Below, piece after piece: positions 24,101 through 38,300 of a DNA stretch of 64,000 nucleotides. Location of the stretch: contig NC_089981.1 in assembly GCF_036417845.1 (NCBI RefSeq), forward strand, positions 26,680,001-26,744,000. The letters run 5' to 3'. This stretch comes from Apteryx mantelli. Taxonomy: Eukaryota; Chordata; Aves; Apterygiformes; Apterygidae. Position numbers and translations under genes: made by a program. Positions within the stretch are counted from its first letter, which is position 1. Each line of letters opens with the position of its first letter. The notes below the pieces were generated by a model. The model searched no databases. It saw only the letters and a list, made by a program, of their open reading frames with translations, and had not been told where the DNA came from.

Positions 24101-27100
24101 TCTGTACTGCTTAAGGGGATTTTTCTGAAACTCTTTGTGAATTATGGTTTTGCACAGACTGTAAATAGAAAAATTCTCCTCTCTCACTGCTTCATGTTTT
24201 CCAAAGGTTTGGCTACTTAAACAGATTTAATGGAAAACGTGAGATAATTTTGATTATAATAGTTATTAATGCTCTTCCAGTTTTTCATTTCCATTTTAGT
24301 CTCCACAATAGGAGGTCAATCCTAATGTAGTTGCTTAGAGGAAAGACTGCAGAGGTAGAAAATAGCTTTTATATTCCCACAGGTAAATCAGTAAAATTCC
24401 CCGTAAATGTCGTAAGCTTACTACTGCCTTCTCTGTTAGGATCAGCTGGAGTCTGTTTTGGAGGTTTTACACAGGCAGATGGAACAGTACAAAGACCAAC
24501 CACAACATGCAGAAAAGATTTCTTACCAGCAGAGACTTTTGCAAGAGGATCTCATACATATTCGGGCTGAAATATCCAAAGTTTCAACTGTATGTATTTT
24601 GGTTCTTTCAAGAAAACCGTAATTTCAATGCCAGCTAGAGTAAAACTGTTTTTTTTCTTTTTTGAATAGAGAAATGTTTGAGCTGATTTGGTTAACATAC
24701 GAGATATTAAAAAAAAATCTAAACAAGCAACACTCTCCTGCTTTCCTCTTCAACACCCTCACCGCCCCCCTCCCCCCACACCCAAACCCCAGACTTTTCT
24801 GTAGCTTTGTCATTTAAGTATGGCCTTAGATTATGAATCTTTCAGCTAATCCCTTTGGCAGTGCAAATATAAACAAGATTCCATGGTGTTTTCCAGGGGG
24901 AAAGGGTTTGGAGAATTGTGTTGATATTTCAATCAAAATTAGTATTATTATTTAATACAATTCAAATGTAGTTTAATGTTTCATTTTTTGTTAATAAAAA
25001 TATTTGTATAAATCGGCCACAGAAGAGGATATTTTAAGTCTGGGTGTTGCGTACTCGCTATATTATTCCTATCTCTTAATGAGTATGGGACCAGCTCTTT
25101 ATGAGACTATTTCTAGAATTGCGTGAACACTTTTTCTATAGCAAAATCTGATCATTAAAATGCCAATATTATTTAAATGTGTATGCACAGTGTTTTGTGC
25201 CTGCAGAAAATGAATGATGTTCACAGGCAATATTTAAATATTTAATTGGGGGCATAAATAGCATGTAACTAAGAATGGCTGTACTGGTCCAGTCCAAGGC
25301 TCCTTCTAGTCTATGGTTCTGTCTTCGACAGTGGATATAAGCAGTTGCTTAGGGAAGAGTAAGGATAGGAAACTTGTATGGGATATTTTCTGTGATAACA
25401 ATCCCAGCTCCCAACTCCTGACTGCTTGGAGAACTCCTGCAACTGCTGTATTTTTGTCTATTTAGTAATCCTAAATAGATCTCGTTTCCAAATACTTGTC
25501 CGGTCTCCTATTAAACTCTGTAAACCTTTAGCATCCAAAACACCCTTTGACAAGGCATTGATTGCACAGATCTGTTCTCCGTTGTGTGAACAGCCACTTT
25601 CTCTTGTTTGTTTTGAGCCTCGTTCATACCTGCTTCCGGCAATAGACCCTTGTTCTTGTGTGAGAAAGGACGGGGAACAGTCAGTCCTTAGCCACCTTCT
25701 CCATGCCACCTGTGGTTTCGCTGACCTCCATTATTTCTTCCCCTCATCTCCCAAGTTTGGTCTTTTCCACGCTCTAGAGGAAAAGCATACTCCGTTATTG
25801 CTTACATCGAAACTGCTCCAGACTTTTGATTGGTCTCAGTTCTGGGTCAGAAAGCAGACTGCGTTGCTGTAGATGTTGGAAGTAATCTAAGTAATGGAAG
25901 GGTGATGGGCTAGCCCTGTTTTCCAGGTGTCTGCTTTTTTATTCACTTTTAATGAGGTTGCATCTCAGTCTGTAGAACTTTTGAAGAATATCCTACTGTA
26001 TTTCCTAATATGTATTCTGGTTTAGGTGACTCTTTTGGTTCTAATTATAATCTTATTTTAAATAGAGAAGTAAGGTAAATGAAAATGGAACTGAAATAGA
26101 CTTGCTTCCTTCACAGCATATTACGATCTTAGCTCAGATTGCGCTGAACTCCAGTTTTATTCTTAAGAAATGATTCTGTGTGTGCAAGCTGGCCAGAAGC
26201 CCTTAACTAGGGATTCTGGACTCAATCTGGCAAGCGAGGTAAAGTGTTTTGATGTTTATGATCAAGTCTGAACAGAAATATGGTCATGTAGCTAGACTTC
26301 AAAACAGATTTCTCTTCTTTCTTTCTATAATGGAACAACATCATCTTAAAAATACTGTTACGTGCTATGTTAGAAAAGTGATAGAGTGATTTCCAGGTTT
26401 GTTGTAATATTGTGTTATATTATTATTGAGTATTGTTATATTGTTTTTGAGTATTCCCTTTGTTAATAGGAAATGGAAAATGCCTGGAATGAATATCTGA
26501 AATTAGAAAAGGATGTGAACCAGCTGAAGCAAGCCTTACAGGAGCAGATGAGCAGTTCACTTGTATCTCAGGTGAGTCTGTTTCCGGACTCTGGATTACT
26601 TTGTGAAGATTTTGTCTGAACTTGAAAGCTGTGATCTCAGAAGAGAAATCCGCTGCAATTTCTGCACGGTATTCAGCTGTCACATAGCTTAGTTTGCAAA
26701 GTTCAGAAATTGTTACAGCATAGCTGTGCAGTAAGTAGCTATCTTCCAGCAAGTGTAATGGTTTCTCATAAGTTGTCTAGGTAAATTTGTCATTATTTTG
26801 TTATGTTTTTATTACATGCTGACATCTTGGCATTGATAACATATTTAATTTATAAGACTATGCAGGACTTCTTAGTCCTCCATTTATTTGATCTGACATT
26901 GTTGACTTCCTTATCCATTTTTAAGAACATCAGTCACTAACTTGTTACTGCCATTACTTGTTCTTTGTCATGTTCTTCTATTTATGGAGGATATATCTCT
27001 GCAGATTGTTTTGTGAAGTGGAATAGGTGTTTAACAGCCATCAGTAATTGAAAGGCATCTGGGTTTTGAATCAATTATTCAGTTCTGAATCTTACAAAGA

Positions 27101-29331
27101 AGCTTTGTTTGAAGCTAAGCTATTCTGTTTGCTGAACTGAATGTGGCATACCAGATTATTTCTACATACCTTTTTTACAGCTGATGATTTTATCTTAGAG
27201 CAAGGAATACAGTCCATATTATTTTACCTGTGTCTAAGCAGAACAGTCTTATTTAAGAGAAACACAAGGAACAAATCTGATGTATATAATTTGTTTAAAT
27301 CGCAGCCTACTTTTCCAAATATCTCAGACCAAAAAAGCCTACTAATTAAATTTTTTAATGTAGGTGTTTGTTCCAAACTTCTGATCAGATATGAATTTGT
27401 CTTCACTATTAATGGATAAACTTCCTGAATCAAAGTAAGAGTTACAAAACCTTTTTTAGATTACAATGATCTTCAAATTCCATTTTTGGTTAATCACTTT
27501 TAGCTTTTTTTTTTTTAATAGTTTCTAGAGCCAGAATATTGTTTAATTGAGCTCAACTGTAGAATACACCCCTCAAAAAAAGACCCCAGAGTTATTTTAG
27601 AATAAAATTGTCCATGTATGAAGTTAACTTGATTAAAAAGGGGAAATTAGAGGTTTACACAGAATATACTTTAATAGAATTTTCAGTTGTGCCTTGAGCG
27701 TACTTAAAGTACTGGATGTACAGCATGTGGTTTAACAATACATTACACTGCTTTGTCTAGAAAGGAAGAAACAGTTTCCATAGAAAAAGGGTTAGATCAG
27801 GTTCATTATCTTCTCTGGTCGTGTGCACACATACATGTGTATGTACACGTGCATACATACACAAAACATACATTATATGTACACACATACATTATATATA
27901 TGCATTCGTATATATATATGATGAAGATTTAAAAAAATGTTTCTGAATATCCATTTTGGACATATTAGAGGGAGCTGATTTCTTGAAAAAGCACTGAATA
28001 GTCTTAAAATTATACTCCCTCAAAGATGTCTTATTTTAAGTACCCATAATCATTAGTGTCCTTCAATCTCTTCCTAAAGGTATGTAGACTGTTTATCTAG
28101 TGTTTTGCAACAGCATTAAATTAATATACACTATATTTAAAAAATGCAGTCTTCATGGAACTTTACTAAATATTCAGTAAATTTGCAGGCTCAGGATGCT
28201 GTAGGAAACAGTGAATACTGTTTTTATCTAGCATTAATTAAGAAGTTAAAAACTCAAGGTTTCAGGCAGCTCGGTCCAAGTGAATCTTGCTTGAAAGAGT
28301 GTAGATTCATTGCCTTTTGCTTAAGGGTTGGCGGGGACTGGGCATGCTGAAATTGAGATGTGGTATTTTGGTGGTGGTGGCTTCTCAGTTGGTAAGTGTT
28401 TCTCCTCTGGTTTTATAAATCAATCTAAATTATGTTTCTGTGTGAAGGAAGTTAGAGAAATTGATTTCTCTCTCCAAGCTAACTGCTCATGCTTTCTTAT
28501 AAAGCATATTTATACCCTTTAGTAAACAGCAATATTGGCTTTCATAATTTAAAAATAAATTCAGCTGCTTTTCTTTAAGATCTAATTCATTTTTGTTTCA
28601 AAATACTCCCTTCACATCAAGGTTTAGGTAATGGGAAGAAATAATATTAAAAAATCTCCTGTTTTTTGTATGCTACTAATAGATGTTTTCTGAGTGGGTT
28701 CAGAAGGACGGTTTTCTGTACATGTGGCGCCTTTTTTTTTTTAAAAAAAAAACAATTCTGGGACTTGATTATTATAAATCCATTGTTGGGTACCTTGTAG
28801 TATGATTAATCTCAGAAAACTGAAATGAAATGTGCAAATTTATAGTTTGTATTCTGACAGTCTTTCAAGATATGTTCCATCTATCTATTGAGTGAGTTTA
28901 CTGCAGTCAAACAACATTGTCCATCATTTAAATGTTTGTATTCTTGGCACCCTGTTTTCTGATCTATAGCCTGGTTGTGCATATTTTCTGGTCTAAGACA
29001 GAAAGTGGAAATTATTTATATGACTTTCCTAGCTCTATGAGATGTAAGAGCTTTTACTAAAGTTTTTCTCTTTCAGGCTTATAGGATTAATTAGTGGTTA
29101 TTTTGCAGCTTATGGCAAGTGATGGATTTCTAGGGTTCTTGAGGAGTTTGTAAGCAATTCTTAGCTGAAGTGTTTCACTGCCTTCTGCTTTCTTTTGTAA
29201 AAGCATGAGGAAAAAAAAACCTTGATCAGTTTATTTTTAATGCCAACTTTTGAAGAAAGAATTATCATGTGTTGATTCCTAAAAACTAATGTATTGCCAC
29301 AAAGTAATAAGAATAATCCCAAACTGGAGAA

Positions 29332-29362
<31 letters not shown>

Positions 29363-32300
29363 CAGACGAGAGCTGTTGTTTATGATGATGGCAATAAATT
29401 TCTGATTGAAGTGGCGGTTTCAATAGCCAAGGCCTCTAGATGCACGATGCAGTCAAAGGCAGAGTCCAGACTGTAGATAAAGCTTCCTTTTCTTTCCTCC
29501 CAGAAGGAATCAGTAGAGCAAATAGGATATAAGATGAGACCAAATTCTGGAATAGCAGCAATATATTGTTTCAACCTATGATGCATTGTAGCCTGGAATC
29601 CAGTAGGCCTGACAGCTAAAGTATGAGCAGAAAATAAAACTGTCATTCGTTCTGTGAGTTAGTTTTGATCTTACATTCCATGCATTGAAAGCCATTAGGC
29701 TATTCACAGCAGTATTCAGGGAGACTGTACTAATAAATAAATAAAAATACACACACACACACACATATATATATATATTTTTAATATTAGACATTTTCCC
29801 CAAATTTTAAGAAGATTGGTAAGGCTGCCTTAACCCTCTTAAGCGTATTAGTGTAAGATTCAAGAACAAAATTCAAACTAACAAGGGTGTCTTATCTCAT
29901 TTTATAGGGAATATTAAACTAGGCTTTTGTTGTAGCTGGAGTAATACTGCAGGGAACAATGTAGAGGTTTCTACTATTTCTCCTAGTCTTTTGTAGGAAG
30001 TTTGGACCTATGTGCAGGACATGTTGATCTGTGCATTTTTTTTTTAAATGGAGATAATGATTTAACCCATTTCTAGACTCCTAAGTTTTCATGTAAGTTC
30101 TGAAATGTTTGGTTTTGATATCAAAAGAAGGGTAAGCCCATAAAAAATTAAAATGGGGTATCATTTATTTATTTTTCTTTCTTTTACCCCAACATCAGGA
30201 GAAAACACAAATACAAAAGGACTTATGGAGAATTGAAGATGTTACAGCTGGCTTGAGTGCAAATAAAACTAATTACAAAACCATAGTAGAATCAATCAAG
30301 AATCCAGGTAAGAAAAACATAATTAAGACATAAAAATATACAAATATAGCTGAATCTTTGGGTCTGTGTAAATAGTCCAGAAGTCCTAATATTATGTTCT
30401 GCTGCAGAAAATCCAGTTAATTCTGCTGTTGGTTGTATCAGAAATCTCTGTAGCTGGAGCATATTCCCTTGGAGTTTCTTTGGTTGGTTTTCAGGTGGTG
30501 AAATGATTTTGTTGTTGTTTGTTTTCACGTAATGTTGGAACTAAAATGTAACAAGCCAAAAAAAGAGAATAATAATAGGGTAAGTTTTGCAAGTTTCCAA
30601 AAAAAAAAAAAAAGAAAAGAAAAAGATCTCTTGCAGCTCTGTCCCTACCAGCGTAGTTTCTGTTGTATTCTCTCCAAGAGCTCCTCTCTGTGCTTTTCCT
30701 CCTTTTCTTGGATGCTGCCAACTGCCCTTGCTCTTCTTGCCTTTCCCCTCCTGCTTCAGGCAGGCGTTCGGTGGGCAGAGCAGCAGCCGCAGCGGTGGAA
30801 AGGAGGAAGTGGGAGTGTGTGTGCTCTGCATTTCAGTTGCTTTGTTATGCTTCAAGAAAAGACCTAGTACATTGGGATACCAAGAGACTCTTAACGCCTT
30901 CTGTAAATTCACTTTTTATTCTATTTTTAAAATATCTTTACCGTTCATGTACGAAGAGAGAAAATCTTTCTGAGATGGTGAGGTTTTCTTTTATTTCAGG
31001 TATAGCGATGGATGCTTAGGCATGCCTTGATGTACAAGCTCCTTAAAGAATCTGTCGCATGGGGCTAGATACAGCCTGTGAATTGATTTCGAATGACTCT
31101 CAGACTTGTCTTTCCTTCCCTCCCCTGTCTCCACCAAGGAATTTTATTGCATGATATTAAACTATGTGTTTTTATTTGTGGCCTTGAAAGGCTTGTTTGA
31201 TCCTCATCCTGAAAAAGTTGCGCACCCCTGCCATAACGTAATAGTCAGATTTTTGTGCCCCAAGAGTAATGATTTGTATCAAAATAATGTGCAGAGTTTT
31301 AGGGTTGTTTTTCTTTTGAAGTCTACAGTTGTTAATTTGTATTCTTACGAACATTACTGATAGATGTCATTATATATGTTTGTTCTTAAATCTAATATAT
31401 TTACATATTTCTCCCATAGAGAGAAAAATAGTGCCTTCGTTTTCTCAGTCTACAGTGCCTTCCTTACCAACTTCTCTGAAAACTGTGGAGAACAAACTTT
31501 CCGTTCCGCAAAGTCCTCCATCAAGTCCCCTTAAATCCTCTTTGGAAGTTAGGCTATATCCACAGCCTTATTTCCAGGCTAGAACACAGCAGCTGAAAAA
31601 AATCGAGCCCCCTCTTCAGTCGCCAGTTAAGCTAACGCCAAAGGTTGTAAGTACTACTATTTTAAGTTTCATTCACCAGGGTTTGCATTTACTTCTGGCA
31701 GAAACATTGAAAGCTTTCATGGTTACTGAGTGCACAGTATGGATATACACCAGAGAGGTATTTACGGTGTTTGTAATGAAACTGAGCGATAGCACTTACA
31801 GGAGTATGTGTGCAAGTGACTTGGAGGTTTACACTCAGTAACCATACACTGGTTTAGAACCTGTCAAGGCAGAGCTTCCTCAGTAATGAGTTTTTTGTTT
31901 GTTTGCTTTTGTTTATTTTTAAAGCCCCGAGCTCCTGGTGTGGAGACGGGAGAGTGGGCTGTGATTCGGTCAATGGCACTCATAAATAACTCTTAAAATA
32001 TAATGGATTTTCAGACAGCTTCTGCCACAAACTGTTTGCTAAATACCTGTGATTTCCTGTAACTAGGAAGATGAAGCACCGCCCAGACCTCCTCTCCCTC
32101 AGTTATACAGTCCTGATGATCAGCCACCAGCTGTTCCACCTCTTCCAAGAGAAGCCACTGTCATCAGACATACATCAGTGCGGGGCCTGAAACGTCAGTC
32201 AGATGAAAGAAAGAGAGACAGAGAACTAGGACAGTATGTAAATGGAGATTATAGGGTGAGCACTCATTACCTGTGCTTTAAAAATATAGGAAACTATAAT

Positions 32301-35300
32301 GAGAGATACTTTCTGTGAAATGTATAGACCTCTAGGTTTTATAATAACCAGAAAAACTTGCAGTCTGGCAGAGAGAGATCTAGTAGTCTAGAAACAAAAC
32401 TATTAGGATTTGTCTTAAGATTGTTAAGACTTGCTGTCTGTGTCTTTCATTTGAGCAAATCAGTATTTATCCATGTAGGTAGAACTGCGTTCATACGTGA
32501 GTGAACCAGAACTAGCAACAATAGGTGGTGACCTCAGCCAACCTCCCAGTGGTTTAATAACCTCTGACAGTGGATACCAGACATTACCTACCCGTGGTAA
32601 GTCCAGAATTAATATAGTTGATATTTTTTAAAGTATGTTGTGTAGTGCTGTGTGGGAGCTTTTCTCTCCAGGGATTTTTTTTAGAGATAATCTTTATCTT
32701 CAGATCACTATTTTAAGATTAACTATACAATGCTGCGAAGTTCTAGAAATTTTGTCCGTTTTAATGATGATGTTAAAGATAACCAGCCTTTTGCAAAGCT
32801 GCTTAATATATAATTAAAAAAAACCCAAACACATAGCAAAGCATGAAAATTAGCTGTTAGAATGTCTCCTATATTCAGAGTTATTTCTCTCGTAATCTCT
32901 GCATGATGTTTTACAAACTCAAGGATTTTCTTAAACACTTCTATTTCTTGTCGAAGGCATTGAAATGAAGTGCTAAAGAGTAAGAACGGTATTAAATCAC
33001 ACATTGTGTGCTACTACAGAACGCCCACAAATACTACATGCTACTTGTCACTGCATCTCTATTGTACCAGTCTTGTAACTGCTTCACAAATGACAATAGA
33101 GAGGATATAGGTGAAGAGCAATTCGTTTTTATCCTTTCTCTTCCTATTTCTCTCTCCTCTAGGCACGTTATTAATAGTTGTTTTTGTTCGTAGATATGAT
33201 TATTTGTAAACCTTATCTACTGTTGTACAGCTGAGTCCATCCCATACCTCATTTATACAAGCTTCTAAACTATTGAAGGTGTTTTTGAATTCTAATCAAT
33301 AGGGAGTGACCTGAAATATATTACTTGTGGCTGAAATTGAATTATATGCCTCTCATGACCTTCTGAACTGAAAAATGTGGAATGTGAACTAAAGTAGTAA
33401 CCACTATATGATAGAAAAAGTAAGATCATTTTAAAAACATTTGACTATTACCTTCTTTTTGACTGCCTTTGGTTTTAAAGGATTTTCCTTTTTCTTGTAA
33501 AGGTTTGTCTGGGTCAACTTCCAGATTGCACCAATCATCTACTGTTTCATCATATGCAACGCTTCGAAGGGATAGGTCCAAGGTAAGTTCTGAATAAACT
33601 TTTGAAGGCAAATGTCTGGATTGTTCAAAATACTGTTAAGTGCAGATATGTATTGCATAGCAGGAAATGGGATTCTAATAGCACAGGGTAGGATATATTC
33701 TAACACCTGTGATCTGGTAAAATCTCCTATTCTCTCACTTTATTAAATGAATCACGAAGCAGGCAGGCAGCAACTGACTACACTTTAAATAGATTTACAA
33801 AACAATGTTCAGAACCTAAGATCAGCTCTACTACCCTAACTGAAATTATAGAGTTGAAATGTGCAAATTAATAAAAAATAATAGAGCAAAATCATCTAAT
33901 TTAGTGATAAAGTAAGGGAAAGAGGTTTTTGTTTGTCTGTTTGTTTCCTTCTTATAAAGTATTAATTGCAACGTGTTTTGTATGCCTTGTGACTTCTACA
34001 GGAGAGACCAAAGAGTGCCTTGGAACGTTTATACTCTGGAGACCACCAAAGAGGCAAGATGAGTGCAGAGGAACAACTAGAAAGAATGAAGCGCCATCAG
34101 AAAGCATTAGTTCGTGAACGCAAGAGAACTCTTAGCCAAGGAGAAAGGCAGTCTGTTTCATCTCGGTCTTTCATCAGGCCCATTTCTGCAGACCTAGGCT
34201 CAGTATGTTAGATATGCCTTAAAAGGACTAAACTAAAAATTTGATGTTTGGATTTTTTTCCTAGCAAGCACTTTCACTTGAGTATGTGTGATGCTTCTAA
34301 TCTAATGAAATTAGTGTTATACAGTGTAAAATGAGGTCAGAGAGTATGAATAACAGATATATATATATATTTTTTAACTGGTAGTTACAGTGTATGTAGC
34401 AGATTCAGCAGGTGAGTTGGTCAGAGGTTAGAGCGCTGAGTGGAGACTAGAATATATTGGAGTGATTTAAGAGATGTTTTTTACTGGAATTGTATTTAAA
34501 ATGTGTAAGAAGTTTGTACAGTTTTCAAACTGCTTCATAATGGAATGGGCCTTTTAGAATGTTCTTATTCACCATGGATTTTTTTCTTTTAAATTCTTGA
34601 ATTAGGTTGTGAGATAGTTGTAATATCAGATGAAGGTGGAGGGTTTTTTTGTTTTGGTTGGTTGGTTTGGGGTTTGTTTGTTTTTAGATTTGGTAAGTGG
34701 ATGATCAGTTTTAAAATCTAATAGTTTTTATTAGAAATTTATGTAAGGGCTAATGTGTTTTAATTGTTATCAATTCTACTTTAAAGCTCAAAATGTAGAA
34801 TATTCTAATAAGGCTCAACTTTAAGTTGATGAAGAAAAGGATTTTTGTTGCATTCTGAGATGAGATGTTGTACAGATTATAAATTTATAATGATACATTT
34901 TGGATACTAACCAAAGCAATTCTAATTGGTGAAGTTACCCAATTGCTCCCTTGGTGCTAAACCAAGATTGTACTGTAATTGCACTTATGCTGTGGTCTTT
35001 TAATTTATTTTTTATTTGGTCCACTAGAGCTTTAGAATGATCACCTTATTTTACCTAATTCATTGCACAAGATCTCTTGCTTTTAGATTTGTCACTCATC
35101 ATACCTAATGCCTCTTTTTTGTTGTTTTTTTGGTTTTGTTTTAATTTGCGGAATTTGTAGTTATTTTAAATTTTCTAACTGGACTACTCAATTTTTACCA
35201 GGCTTAATTGCATTTAGTACATGTGTGTCAATTGCTAGCATTTAAACTCCCCCATATAATATTCAGTCTTTCATTCCTATTTCTTAGAAACCTTCAGTAA

Positions 35301-38300
35301 CACTAATTTACAGCCGGTTATTTGTATTCACTTTCCCAGTGAATATGAGTGCACTACTTGGAGACATTAATCTGTTTTGCCTTCTGTTTTGTGATCACAA
35401 ATTTATTAAAGATAGTGCATAGTATTTTGGGAATTGGAGAACTTTTAGTATCACTGTTACTTTCATATTTTAATTAGAAGACCTAAACCTGAGCTTCTAA
35501 TGTTTCATGACTCTAACATAACATATACAAGTCTAATTTAAATGTTTTTGTAACACTCCATATTAACATCTGTGGCGAACTTTTTATCTATAAATTTGAG
35601 TGCCATCTTGGTCTTTTTCTTGCTGTAAAGACTTAAATTAATCTTTTAGCCCTGGAAATATTTCATAATAATTATCTCTTGTACCTATAGGGCTTCAACA
35701 CCCAAAAAGCATGTTTCATAGCGCAATTACTTACAGCATTACAATTATTTAGCAGCCAAAATGGTGAACAGTTAAATGTATAATTGAAGTGCTGCTCAGT
35801 ATGTAACATTTGCTTTAAACATACATTGTATGTGTAACTCTAATTTTTAATTGGTCAGCTCTCTAGTATAGTATGACATTTAAAATATTGATCACAGTAC
35901 ATGAATTCATTTGTTATATAAAATGCCTTTTTAATGTAAAAGTTGCAACATCAAAGCCAATAAAAATATTGCTTCGTAATAATGGTTTGATGTTTTTCTT
36001 AATATGTATATATATATATATAATAATTTGAAAATAATACTGTGTATTTAAAATATACTATGTCAATCAGGCCTGGTTCAAATATGAGTAGAAAAATGAG
36101 TTTGGAGAACTAACTAGTATTAGAAAATATTTTTTTCTCTTTTGAATTCTAAAAAGAAACATCTCAGTTTTTGAGATGTAGTTGCCTTTTTAGGTGTTTA
36201 TTATTTTTAATATAAATAGAAGATGTGCATCTTCTGAGTGAATATCGAGAGCTTGTGCATGAATAGGTTTCAAGTAAGTAGCGTAGTGGATTCTAAGGAC
36301 TTCATATGGAGTTCAGACCAGTCGAAATGAGATAAAGATTTGTAATATAAACATCAGAAATGTCTTTAAGAGGCATGTTCTCCTACTGATACTGTCAAAT
36401 ACTTGAGGAGATAAATGTTTTTAGTTCTTTCGTCCCTTTTCTTTCCCACTGCTTTTAATATCAAGTTTCAGCTTTGTATGGTAAAGTTGATGAAATCTGC
36501 TGTGCAGAGTGATACTGCAATTGAACTTAGTTTTTTAACATTTATGAACAAAAATATGTTGGTAGTGTTCTTAAGCATGCCTTTTTATACATCTGTATTA
36601 TGTGCATAGCTGTGAAGGAGCTGTTTAGGCATTACGATTAGGGAACTCTAAAATTATGCTGTTTAATTTAAATATGCTCTGATTTTATTATTGCTAAGTA
36701 TTTACCTTGTGAAGACAGAATATGAAAGCTTTGAGAGATTTTTAATTTGCTTTTAGTGAAGTCTTAGTAAGATATTGTAAGTTACTGATATTTTCAAATT
36801 CAAAAGAAGTTAACAGTAATATCTAAAATATTATCAGCAGTAATTGCTAAGTATTTTTCTAAAAAGCTATATAAAGTTTACAAGTTGCAATTCTTGCCCT
36901 GCAGTATGAGTGGCCGTTCTGTGCAGTGATTCAAAGTTACCCCGCGTTGTTTGGTTAGGACGCCTAGGACTGTTGGTCCCTCCACTCACTGGTGTGGACA
37001 TCTGTGCTTCCACTGATGTTTGTGTGTAGGCAGTTCCTTGTTAATGGGCATATGTGAAATCGTGACAAATATATTTGTTAGAATTTAATACTACTGAACA
37101 GTTGCCTGTAGAATTAAACAATGCTTAGAAATCCATGCAGTGTAACAGAGATGAAATCCAAAACCAAATGTTCCAAGAAACAGTTGCGTTTTGCTTTTCT
37201 TGTCAGTTAAGAGTTTCACTTTGTAGATTCTTTCAGCAGCATAACATTTGCAACAGTAGTTGTAAACATTGCTAAATAGTGGATATGTCAGTATGGTTGA
37301 ATGCTGTTAATTCTTTTGTATCTATTGCCAGTGGAAACGAGAGCAAGAATTTGATTTGCAGTTACTTGAGAGGGTAATTCGTGGAGAAGACAAGGATGAA
37401 AACAACTGGTTAAAAGTTCAGCCAGTGGCAGTAACAGAAACAGACCTGGAGCCTCAAGATTATGATTTAGATATCAGCAGAGAGGTAACACTCATACTTT
37501 ATTGCTTCCTATTCTGTGCCCCAAAATATTAACCTTTTGAAGTTTTAGCTAATGAATCTTGATGTTTTGTTTCAAAAGTTAGCTAGAAGTTCTAACTGGA
37601 AGGAAGGAGGCTTTTAGGCATTGAAAAGCACGTTTATAGCCTTGCACTAAGAGTTTGTGTACAGTTTGTGCAAGTATTGTGTCTCAGAGGAAAGAAAAAA
37701 CCAAAAGGTTGGCTCTTCTACATGACAGACTTCATAGGGAAAAAGTGATTAAATTAGGCAATATTACATAAATGAGAAAAAAGATGAGAAGACAACATAA
37801 AAAGTACTTAAAATAAGAAACAACAAGGAAGTAGCAGTTTCACAGAGCTACCTTACTCTTCATTTTGATCTCTGAAAATATAATGGAGAAGAGTGAAAAC
37901 TGCATTATGCTGGTCAGGAGAGAAGACACCATTCTGTTGACTTTTCAGATGACTTTGTATTCTGGGCACTGGATTTTATTTGCAGCTTTAGCTCAAAAAG
38001 CATTTGTTTGAAATGCTTTTGAGCCATCTGGTGGAAAGGAAAGAATATAGCAAGCAGAAAGATTTAAGGGGATAATTTGCCATGTCATTTTACACATTGC
38101 ATATGGAAATTCAGTAAAATTATTAAAGATGTCTAGACTTGTTAAACCTACTCTGAAATTTGTTGTCAGTGTATCATTTTATAGAGAGAGATTTTTAAAA
38201 AGATTACCTCAATGCACCTGTGAGCCATTATCTTTTGATCTCTACATATGAATGTACCTTTCTGTTAATCTTTATATATGTTTTACAGAGAATTCAATGT

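Larger units (their letters stand above)
26572..30198 (+). other. PLEKHA7: PLEKHA7 intron 11
   Basis: 3.6 kb, AT-rich. It contains a mixed CA/TA alternating tract (about 27826-27920), an AAT microsatellite (29332-29353) and an (AC)n(AT)n tract (29749-29778). No coding exon or transposon recognised. Confidence 0.75.

Noticed and set aside
25426-25872. 148-codon open stretch on the plus strand
   Set aside because: It lies within the old minus-strand CR1-clade fragment and is antisense to its ORF end; it is not a gene.
30541-31019. Overlapping open stretches of 111-128 codons on both strands in intron 12
   Set aside because: Overlap each other in many frames around an A-rich/GC-rich boundary; none matches a known protein or continues the PLEKHA7 frame.
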